A stretch of DNA of 64,000 bases. Source: Moringa oleifera. Its lineage: Eukaryota > Streptophyta > Magnoliopsida > Brassicales > Moringaceae. The stretch covers positions 12,402,001-12,466,000 of the forward strand of contig JAJFZO010000609.1 of NCBI GenBank assembly GCA_021397835.1, given 5' to 3'. Positions within the stretch are counted from its first letter, which is position 1. Each line of letters opens with the position of its first letter. Of this stretch, positions 47,501 through 58,100 are shown piece by piece. Made by a program: the position numbers and the translations under genes. The notes under the pieces were generated by a model. It saw only the letters and a program-made list of their open reading frames with translations, was not told the origin of the DNA and did no database searches.

Positions 47501-50500
47501 TAAGCAGGTTGGAAATTGGTGGGCACAGCTCACTGATGAGTCGAATTGAAGGAGGAGATACTTAATTTTTATAAGGATTTGTATCAAGAAAAGGAGGATT
47601 GGAGGCTGAAATTAGAAAGGTTGGAGTTTATACAGATTGGGGCAGATTTGGATGGTAGCATAGAGAGACAGTTTGAGGTTGAAGAAATTTGGAGTGCTTT
47701 AAAGGAGTGTGATGTGGATAAAGCACCCAGACCTGGATGGTTCACTATGGCATTTTTGAAGTTGAATTGGGAGGTTTAGAAAGGGAATATAGTGAAGTTG
47801 TTTGAGGAGTTTCATGAAGACGGAAAGTTTGTTAAGATCTTTGAATTCAACCTTTATAGTGCTTATCCCTAAAAAAACTGGGGCTGTAAGTATTAATGAT
47901 TATAGGCCGGTTAGTTTGGTGGGATGTGTATATAAATTAATTTCGAAGCTACTAACAAGGAGGCTTAGGATGGTGGTGGAAAAAGTGGTTGGGGTTAAAC
48001 AACATGCTTTTGTTAAGAGTAGGCAAATATTAGATGCTGTCCTAATAGCAAATGAAATTGTGGACAGCTAAATGAAGGCAGTGAGGAAGGGAATGGTGTA
48101 TAAACTAGATATAAAAAAAAGCGTATGATAATGGCTCTTTGGGAATTTTTGTTGTATGTATTGCGAAGGATAGGGTCTGACAGTAAGTGGTGTAGTTAAG
48201 TGCTTTGGTGAATGGCTGGTCTTCAAGTCTACAAGGGGCCTCAAGCAGGGAGATCCGTTCTCGCATATGCAGGCACAGGATAAGTTGTTGACTCATGCTC
48301 TGGACAGGCGACTCTTGGAAACTTTATAAACTGGAAGTGAGGCGATGGTATCACATCTCTTGTTTGCAGATGATACAATAATTTTTTGTGGTGCAGAGGA
48401 GAGGACAGGTGATCAATTTGAGGGGACTTTTACTGATCTTTGAGGCTGTATCGGGGTTGAAAATAAACTGAGCAAGATTGAGATTGCAATGGTGGGGGAA
48501 GTAGAAAATGTTGGAGATTGGTAGCCCTTATGGGGGGAAGCTGTCTAAGTTTCCTTTGAAATACCTAGGGCTGCACCCCTAGGTGCTAGATGTAAGGAAA
48601 CTACAATTTGGAATGGAGTAGTGGAGAAATTTGAGTGGAAGCTGGCTAGTTGGAAGAAGAGGTACCTTTCTAAGGTTGTGAGACTTACGTTGATTAAATC
48701 TACTATGTCCAGTCCCCTTGTGTACTTCATGTCATTATTTCCTTTACCTAGGGAGGTTGCTGGTAAGTTGGAGGCTATACAGAGGAGGTTTCTGGGGGGC
48801 AAGATGGGGGATTCTTATAAATATCATCTAGTGAAGTGGAAAGTAGTCTCTCAATAGCTATGGGTGGACTGCCATTAAGGAGCTAATCTTTTTAATAAAC
48901 CTTTATTATGAAAGTGGTTATGGAGATTTATGGTGGAGAAGGATTTGTGGAGGAGAATAATTAAAGCAAATATGGGGTAATGGATGAAAATTGGATGATG
49001 GTGAGCAGAAGGGAAGCATATGGTGTTAGGGTGTAGCCAATCAGAAATGGTTGGGAGAAGTTTAAAAGTTGGTTGAGTTCAAGGTGGGAAAGGGTGATAA
49101 GATTAGGTTCTGGTTTGACAGGTGGTGAGGGGACAGACCCTTGAAGAAAATGTTCTCTGCTGTTTTTTCTTTAGCATACAACAAGGAGGCCTGGGCTAGG
49201 GACTGTTGGGGGACGGTGGGGATGGAGGATCCTGGTTTGTACAGATGAGAAGGAACGTTAATGACCGGGAGATTTGCCAAATAGAGGGTATGTATGCCCA
49301 CAACCAGTCTCAAAACTGAGTATGAGAGGGAGGATACCACTAGCTAGAAAGTGGGGCACTGGTGGCAGTAGCAAATTCTCAGTGAAATCTTATTTTAGGG
49401 GTATTATAGTTGTAATGAAGGCTTGCAGTTCCCCTTGAAACAAATCTGAAGGGTTAAGGTCCCACCTAAAGTAGCATTCTTTACGTGGGAGGCAGTGTGG
49501 GAAAAGATCTTAACTATTGACAAGGAAGAGAGGAAAAATAATTGTCAACAGGTGCTATTTGTGCAAGGAACAAGAAGAGTCAGTTTACCACCTCTTAGTT
49601 GGTTGTAGTCAGTTATGGAGATCAGTTCTCAGGATGTTGGGGGTGTCTTGGGCAGCTGCAGGATCAGTAGGGGAGGTGGTAATGGCCTGGGCTGGGTATG
49701 GACTAGGGAAAGAGAAGAGAAAGTTAGTGAAGATGTTGCCGCACCTAATATTTTGGAGTGTGGCATGGAAGAAACAAAAGGGCTTTTGATAATGTTGTAG
49801 TTGTGCTAATAGAGGCCTGGGTTAGGGCCTTGAAGTTCTGGGACTGAGGGAATTTTTTTGTAAATAAGATGCAATGGATTTATAGAATTACTAATGACAT
49901 AGGATTAGGGCATGTATAAAAAGGTTGCACCCCCTTGGTGCTAGGAAATAATACCTATACTTTTGTTTTTGCTCAAAAAATAAATAAATTTTGTCCAGTG
50001 GAGATTAATTTGTCATGAGTTTGAGTTCAGAATGTTCTCTAATTTTTACATTGGAACTCTGGATGGCCTTGTAATGAATTTTCCCATTCCCAGGCTTCAT
50101 ACCAGCACAGTTAATAACTTTGGTTAGAAGTCTATATTACAAAGAAGAGGCACAGTTCGACCAGAAGTGTTATATTGTGAATCCAATTTCCCCCTTTGTG
50201 GTTTATTTTCTTTTTTTCAAACAATACCTTTAAGCCATGGAAGATGGGAACTTTGGCTTGAGTGGGTTCCTTTTGTTTCCTTCAAACAGCGATTTATCTT
50301 TCTTTATGTTTATTTTTATTTCTCTAACAACAAAAAAAAATGTTTATTTTGATTTCATGTGTACAGTTGGTTGCAGTTCGAATGGTTCCTTGGGCAAAGG
50401 CCAACCTCAATTACACTGCACAAGCACTCATCATATCTGGAGGTAATTTAAGTTCTAGTACATTTTTTAGAAACTTTGCAACTAATTTATTTGTTTCATG

Positions 50501-50921
50501 TTTTACAAATGGCATTTGGAGGAGTATCTCACAATATGACAGGAACAATAGAATACTAATCTCGTATGGTGAATTTAGAATTTCTATTGTTAAAGAAGAA
50601 TACTTGAAATCCGTAGGAAACAAAGAAACTTACATTTTCTTATGACAAATTTAATCTTTAGAAATATATATATTACACCAACATATATGTAAACTTACTT
50701 GTATCCTCATCATGACTTAAGAATAAGCAGTACTAGTTTCTGTTGGCAGCATTATACATAGTGACTATAATTTTATGAGTTGCTGGTAAAATAGGAAGAC
50801 TCTGATGTGCTCTGTTTATTGGTGAACAGCATCAATTGCTGCTTACTTTATCACTGCCGATAAAACTATATTGGAGTGTGCAAGGAGAAATAACCAGGCT
50901 CAGTTGAAGAGAATTGCCTAG
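44552..50921 (+). CDS. ENOD93: Early nodulin-93-like small membrane protein
   Basis: Four exons encode 114 residues: 44552-44666, 45009-45070, 50367-50442 and 50830-50921. The protein belongs to the ENOD93 family, small plant membrane proteins first found in nodules and later linked to mitochondria and nitrogen use. Its biochemical role is poorly defined. Family hallmarks are LLIASPYEKEKALRTQQC, EGVRAGTKAAAIAAVASAVP, PWAKANLNYTAQALIIS and AAYFITADKTILECARRN. The second and third exons give two hydrophobic helices. Intron 2 is 5.3 kb because a LINE lies inside it. The exon 2 acceptor is a CAGAAG tandem acceptor: the first AG gives an extra Glu, the second does not. The coding sequence itself is intact. 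Confidence 0.93.
45931..45952 (+). repeat. Left target-site duplication of the LINE
   Basis: A 22-base direct repeat starting AATAAATTTTGTC recurs at 49983-50004 with two mismatches (TG versus CA in the middle). It flanks the non-LTR element exactly. Confidence 0.85.
46454..47095 (+). pseudogene. LINE AP-endonuclease remnant
   Basis: Plant L1 endonuclease landmarks follow each other across frames: ILPWNVREMN, VVCLQDTKMEG (normally QETK), a GEDFNEV element, and a late SDHN-like element near 47066-47085. In-frame stops occur inside, so the domain is non-functional. Confidence 0.8.
47520..48480 (+). pseudogene. LINE reverse transcriptase remnant
   Basis: Recognisable blocks are KAPRPGWFTMAF, IPKKTGAVSINDYRPVSL, DIKK interrupted by an extra A before AYD (48098-48130), GLKQGDP (48237-48257) and the catalytic FADDT (48363-48377). 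Several stop codons and frame changes separate the blocks. No restored reading is given. Confidence 0.88.
49440..49790 (+). pseudogene. LINE zf-RVT domain remnant
   Basis: The sequence reads as a plant zf-RVT domain, with KVPPKVAFFTWEA first and then NRCYLCKEQEES followed by HLLVGC, giving the Cys-Cys-His-Cys spacing. One frame change separates the two parts. This domain normally lies C-terminal to the reverse transcriptase. Confidence 0.78.
49983..50004 (+). repeat. Right target-site duplication of the LINE
   Basis: This is the partner of 45931-45952, found directly after the A-rich tail. It matches at 20 of 22 positions. Confidence 0.85.
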
Positions 50922-52196
50922 ATATGAGATCTGATGAAGAAAAAGCTTTCGCCACGGCGATATGTTTCCTCACTTTGGAATTGTGATGATGCTGCTTTGC
51001 TGTTGTAAGGAATGACCGCATTCCTCACGTGTGAATTGTGATGATGCTGCTGCTTTGCCTGTTGTAAGGATGTTTCTATTTCTGATGCATCAAGCCTCCT
51101 TTTCCCCATTTCTCAGACTTTTTAATATGGCATTACTTGGTGACAATCCTTATATGGTGATATTTAGTTCACAGTAATAATTATAAAGCTCAGATTTAGC
51201 TTCCCGATCACACAGTATTCTTTCATGGTTCTTTGTATTGTCTGGAGACGTATTGATCTTTTGATACATTTCAAAACTGCTTGCTTCTTGAGCATTGTGT
51301 GAAATGTTTGGGGTTAGAAGCACCTGACATTTTATACAATCAGAAGGTAATTGTTGCTTGTAGAGCCTTCAGAATCAGCAGAGCTCATCATTGAGGCAAA
51401 ATCGACCAAATCTTTCATAAAAAGTGAAGGTACATCATAAAAAGTCAAAAGTTTCTAACATATTTCATTCCTGATATAGGATGAACTCTCCTCGTAAGTT
51501 AAAGAAGGTAACCATTTAGGTTTTCAGTACTGCAGAGTATTATCATAATCTCTTGCTCAAGCATTTGAAGTGTGTGGTATTAAAATCTCACTTTGACAGC
51601 AGAGAGCTGGCTGTTAAAAATTCATTTAACTTCACCCTGAATCCATAATGTTGGAGTTCTAACTGAGGGTTTGGGATTTGACATTGAAGTTTGTGGTATT
51701 ACTTGGGGGGTGTATTTCTGTCATGTTTTTTATCAAATTACTTCACCAGACAGCTCAATTATAATAAAACTTCTATCAAGCAACTAAAAGACATTAGTTC
51801 CAAATTCAAACCATGCAATGCATCCAAGGGTTCGGAAATTCTATGCTTAGACACAATTACCCTACATCAACAATATGCAAAAGCAGATCTAGACAATAAC
51901 ATCCTTGAACCAATTGCTCTGTATATTTTTCTCCATTAATAAGCTGCTCAAAAATGCAGTGACAAGTATGCATGTAAGATCATCAATGAATAAAGAATAT
52001 CTTCTATAGCACGGGAGTGCTTATATAATTTCAATGATGGGGGGAAGATTATTTTTCCCCTTTCTTCTGCTTAGGTGAAGTATCCATCTTTAGAAAGACC
52101 AGCAGTATCAAATATATATGTCAAAAACTGCAGATTGCTTCCACGCCTTTATAAATGCTGCCCCAACTTCATTTATTCTCACCTTGATATCTAAGC
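50922..52196. other. Convergent intergenic region between ENOD93-like and YBEY genes
   Basis: The ENOD93 3' UTR contains a diverged direct repeat with GAATTGTGATGATGCTGC at about 50979 and 51034, followed each time by TGTTGTAAGGA. An open frame at 51691-51939 has no recognisable content. The right end is YBEY 3' UTR. Confidence 0.5.
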
Positions 52197-55100
52197 TCAG
52201 AATGCATACCGGTAGATGGCATCTGCTACACCATCTTCATCGTTGCCAGCACCTATCACATTTGCTACAGCTTTTGTCTTCTGCGTTCCATTTCTGAGAG
52301 CAACGCCTAAAGAAGCCAACTCAAGCATCTCAATGTCATTTTCTCCATCTCCAATAGCCATGATCTGAAAAGCAAGTGACTGGAATTAACCAGGAACATA
52401 GGCACGTTTCAAAATTAAAATTTTGAATTGATTCCACAGGCTTGGATCATTAGCATTGTCACAATTCCTTCTCTCCTACATATGAGTGAACAATATAACT
52501 ACTCCTGTCAGCCTACAGAACTCATGCTGTAAAGACAAGTAGAAAGCTCTTCACCTTGGCCAAGCAAGGTGATTGGAAATGAATGGCAAGGTTGAATGCC
52601 ATATGGCAAAAAAAAAAAAAACTGTGAGAAGGAGCGACCAATTCCCCCTTCTTAAAAGAAGTTGTACAAATTAATAAGTACAAACAAGCACAGCGCAGAG
52701 CTGCTGAAACTTGATCCTATAAGATTTGCGAAGGTTTACACTTTGTTTAAACTTAAATGAATCTTCCCCTGCCTGACTTGAGCACACAGCTCAACTACCA
52801 GAAGAAAAGATGGGAGCAAGCTTGGGTTGGCTCATTAGATTGATCAAGAGCACTTTATAAAGCCATGCCGGTTATTATAAGCAAAACGGTAAAGGTATTG
52901 AATAAAGACCTATTTTGACGTTAGACCATAATAAACAGCAAATAGGTCAGAATTGTGCAGACATCTCTCTCAAATGATATGAATTAATCCCGACACAATG
53001 CACTAAAAATATGACTAGGACAAGCCTGTCAAAGAGCTTAACTAAAATGATCAAGTTCGTTTTAGGATTCCTTAACTAGTATAATATAATATCGTATTAT
53101 GAATCAGCTCCATGAGAGAATAATTTGTGCTTCTTAAATGTCAAATAACCAATCCCCACAGCTCTCTGGAGATTGAAATTCAATTAGGAACCTGAGGGAT
53201 CAAGCGAAGAAAAATCATGTTACTTCATACCTTGTCTGCTGTAATGCCCAGATGATCAAGCAGCAGTTTCACTCCATTCCCCTTTGAGGTACCAGGTGGG
53301 ACAATTTCAAGCATGTCTGCCTGTGCTTGAACAACTTTGGCACGGCGCCTAGTTGCTTCTGTCCAGTATGGCCGCAGAACAGTGGCCACTCCCTCAGCAG
53401 TGTCCAAAAAGATCAGCTTCTGAAAACAGTAAAGATGTGCATCATGATGACAACTGAAGAGACAAGAATTACAAATGCTATTATGGTTGGATTCTTGATG
53501 GACATTGTGTAATCGATTATCAGGCTAAAACATGGTTTAAATTGACTAATATTTATCTATAACAAGAATTACAAATGCTATTATGGTTGGATTCTTGATG
53601 GACATTGTGTAATCGATTATCAGGCTAAAACATGGTTTAAATTGACTAATATTTATCTATAACAAGAATTACAAATGCTATTATGGTTGGATTCTTGATG
53701 GACATTGTGTAATCAATTATCAGGCTAAAACATGGTTTAAATTAACTAATATTTATCTATAACAAGAATTACAAATGCTATTATGGTTTGATTCTTGATG
53801 GACATTGTGTAATCAATTATCTGGCTAAAACATGGTTTAAATTGACTAATATTTATCTATAACAAGAATTACAAATGCTATTATGGTTGGATTCTTGATG
53901 GACATTGTGTAATCGATTATCAGGCTAAAACATGGTTTAAATTGACTAATATTTATCTATAGGTAAAAATATAGCTGCACAGAAATGCAGATACACGTAG
54001 AAACATTTTCATCAAAGAGGAACTAGTACTTATACTCAAATCACGAAAAAGTTGAATGGAAAAGCAGGACAATTACAAATTACTCTTATTTTTTGAAAAT
54101 TAATAACCAAGCAAAATTTCTAACAATTTCACTCAGATTAACATTTGATAACATTAAGTCATACCGAGATACGTAGCCAGTCAATGGCTGTAAATAAGGC
54201 AATGGCAAAGATCAATTGCCAGGGACTTGATATGGAGTTCTGCTTTCTTCCAATGCTTTTCCTTTTGCTTTTATGCAATAAATATAACCCATGACAACAA
54301 ATTTAATTATAACACAAAAGTGTCTTTCTATTCTATGCTTTAGAGTGAGAGTTCCAATCTCAAGCCGTACCTGTATATCAGCCGCATTCACGAGATGCTC
54401 CACAGAAGGCATGATTTCCGCCTGTTTTTGCAATCATATAAAATGTGTGAAAAGGTTGCTTAAATGATAAGTAAACATATAACAAGGAAAAGAGAGATCA
54501 TTGTATCAGACACCTTAGGTTCATGATATACAGAATGAAGTGAGTCAAGAGCAGGGTGATCGAACAGTGTCAAGCAACGATCCTCACTGAATGCAATAAG
54601 AGGAATTTTATGCTCCAAGGAGTAAAGGCATGCCTGCAATTTTCAAATTAAAATTTGTTTATGAAATTCATAATAATAATTTAAAAAAGCAAACAATGCA
54701 TGCCTATTAGAAGCATTCTCAGACATGCATATAAACTTTCTACTGTGAGCTAATAAGATGTTGATGCTCAAAACCATTCACCTATGCATACATCCAGTAA
54801 AAGATGCTCAGAAAGATTTTGGTATAGCACTTGAAAGATTTTCAAATGTCATATCTGCATTAATAATTAAAAAAAAAAATTGCCATACCACTTTTTCTTA
54901 GGGAAGGACAAATATTATTACCATGATACACTTAACATGAGCAATAATGAAACAGCCATCAAACTAGTGTCCCATCTAAAGTATACTTCCCGCTATTAAC
55001 ACTATACAGGGCTCATTTCCAATCAATTTGGCTACCAGTGAAATGCCATTATATGAAGAACTTTTCTGTTTGATGTTACACAGGCTCTTCACTTAACCCT

Positions 55101-58100
55101 GAGTACCCGTGTCAAGCCTACGTTTGTTAGGCACTTGAAGCAGAGGGCAAACATTGAAAAACAACAAACAATTATAGGTCGGGGTGTCAATTATTCTCGT
55201 TAATGCGGGGTCCCACAGGGAAGTATAAACAGGGACAGGGATTCCTCAAGTTTCTTGTAATGGGAATGGGGGTGGGGTTGGGTGGGGTGGGGTGGGGACG
55301 GGGATTATGTTCTCCGTCCCATCCTCGTCCCTGGATTCGTTCCATTTAATTTTTTACATTATATGTGTGTGTATATATATACATAAAACTCAAAATCTAA
55401 ATTTAAACTGAATTCAACCTGAATCTAAATTAAACTCAATCTAACCAAATTTAAAATTAAAATTAATTTTAACTTACACCTATTCAAATTTAATACAATT
55501 TTTAAAAGATTAAATTAAATATTTTAAAAATATTTAAATTAAAAAAATAATTTGACAGAGAATAAAAGATTCCTTATTTACCAATTCCCCAAACTGGGAT
55601 TCCTTGTTCCTATCCCTGCTTTTGTTAAATGGGGAATGAGGCGGAGATGATGATTGAATTTATAAACAAAGACAGGGATAGGGAAGACATCCCTACCTCC
55701 ACCCCAGCCTATTTACATCCCTCATTATAGGTACCCAAAATTTGGAGTGCAGGTAATGCAGCGCAATCATTATTTTAGAATCATTATCATCTGAGCTCTA
55801 GAACCAATATTTTAGCCTTCACAGAGACTTCCCTCCAGCAATTTAGCAGCAGGGCCACAGACAAAACATCAATCAGCCATACTACCGAATCATTCATATG
55901 AGACCATAATAGCAGTCTGCTAATTTGAGATGACAACATCAATATACTTTTGTACAACCGCAGAAAGCCCTACACAGCTGAGCAGCAGGTCACCTCTGCT
56001 TGCTACTATAATAAAGAATAATCATATCACAAAGAGAAAAATAACACAGTCACAACTTGTCTGCATATGCATGTACATATTGCACCTTCATAGATGAATG
56101 TATTATGAGTAGAACATATAGATTCCATGGAGTGATATCGTATAGTAAACATGATTGAAGATTAAGCCCACTGATAACCATCTGGCACCCAATTGAATAC
56201 CATATTACCTCTCTGCAGACATTTGGATCTAGATTTGTTCTAGAAACCTCCCGCCCCTGTCTACCATATACAAGCAATCCCTGGAATCAAGCATAAATAT
56301 AAGAAAGAACATAGTGATAGAATCAAAAGCTAGAGATGGAACAGAGAATTTGTTGTAAACATGGTAAAATATAGGCAAATCCAATGGGCGTTTTGCTTCT
56401 CAGCAATTCAAGTTAGAAAGAATGACATGGAGATTCAGTCACCTGTAAAGTTCTTGAATTAGTAGGATTACACTGCATATATTTCATGGTAAATTCTTCT
56501 GCAATTACAATCTTTAAACTTTCTACTAAAGAGCTCGTAAACTACACTCCCCTATATATTTGAGAATTTAAAAGGGAATTGCATAATAATACTTTTTGTA
56601 AAAGGATAGTCGATCCATGAGAGAAGAACAAGTTTGTAAAAGTAAAAATGAAACCAAAGCAGAATAAACTACATGTAAGGTCGTCGAACAAGAAGATTGG
56701 AAATTCCTGCCAATAAGGCTTTCCCAAGAAGTTTTTCTTTTGTTTTCTTGGGGAGTTCAATCATCTACTTGTACATAAATCAATCAAAGAGATCAAGAAA
56801 CTTGCATGCCAAATTTCTTGCTCCAAACTGTCATTGGATGGACGAAATTATGAATAGCCACTAAAGTCTGGTAAAAGCTTCTTGACCCCATGCAATTATA
56901 CTCCATGCAGCCATATGAAAATATGATGGGTCCCCTCCATTGCATTCATGTTAGGAGGGATTCAAGGAAAAGGAAATGGACCGACTTTCAGGTAGTTGAG
57001 ATTAAGATGTTTTCTTATTATCATGAGGAGAAAGCATGCCCAAATAGATAAGATATCAAAATCGGTTTTCAAGCTGAAATTTATAGAAATTAGTTAGTGG
57101 CATGCTTTCTTCATGATTTTTGAAAGAAATGCACCATTTCAAGAAGAGTAACATTTATTGTACCAAATATTCAACTAGAAAAGAAGAATGACCTATAAGG
57201 CCAGTCTGCCTAGGAGTTTTGGGACATTTTCCTAATGACCATAACTCACCGACTAGGAGTAACATGTTTTCTTTATGATGTTTGCAAGAAATGCACCAAC
57301 ACCAGAAGAGTAACATTTACTGTACCAAATGTTCAACTAGAAAAGAAGTATGACCTATAAGACCACTCTGACTTGGAGCTTTGGAACATGTTCCTAATGA
57401 GCATAACTCACTGTTTATATGCTTCAATAGCATGCAAAATGAAACAATGTCCCTGTTCAACAGAAGCAACAAGTTGAAAGATGGGAAGAGCAGAAGAAGA
57501 AAAACCTGTAAGAAAACCCCAGGAGAAGACTCTGAAGCAATGCCATCCCTACCAGCCAAATCAACCATCTTCAAGGCTCTTATCACAGCCGGACGAGTCT
57601 GTTTTTTAAGATCAAAGCAACAACTAGTAATATAAATCTTCATCAAGTAAGTGGAATATCCAACAGAGACAAAAGAGAGAATGAGAGAGGGAGAAAGGAA
57701 ACTTGTGCGTCAACAATACCACCAAAAAGAAAGCTAATTGAAAAACAAAGGGAAAACAGAATTTAAAAGTAAACTCTCTTCTTTCTTACTTTTCCAGTGG
57801 CTATCACCACTTTCACACCCCTTGACATAGCTTCTTTCAAAGCTTTAGCAGTTGTCTCTGTAATTTGACTTTTGCTGTTGAGCAGCGTACCTTGCAATCA
57901 AATGAAACCATTATGTGTGAATGACAGACATGAAGAAACACTCCAAGAAAATTGCCAGCTAACCTCACCATCCATATCACAGAAGATATAGCTGAACTTC
58001 GGCTTATAGAATCTGAGACTGCCCTCTTTCTTCCTGTCTTTTAACAGCTCATCTATAAGATAATCTCATGGAAAACTTATATATAGCATAGTCAAGACTG

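Larger units (their letters stand above)
45953..49982 (+). mobile_element. Dead L1-type LINE (non-LTR retrotransposon) in ENOD93 intron 2
   Basis: About 4.03 kb in the same orientation as the host gene. In order it shows remnants of an AP-endonuclease domain (from about 46454), a reverse transcriptase (about 47520-48480), and a zf-RVT zinc-knuckle domain (about 49440-49790). It ends in an A-rich tail, AAAAAATAAATA. A 22-base target-site duplication flanks it. Frames are broken by several stops and frameshifts, so it cannot be autonomous. Elements of this kind are usually over 5 kb, so the 5' ORF1 region is probably truncated. Two mismatches in the duplication suggest an insertion of moderate age. 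Confidence 0.93.

Noticed and set aside
47067..47587. Long minus-strand open frames of 128 and 171 codons
   Set aside because: They overlap the LINE antisense. The plus strand carries the recognisable retrotransposon domains.
53462..53961. Regular repeats resembling a CRISPR array
   Set aside because: Units are contiguous 100 bp with no spacers, and lie in a plant intron.
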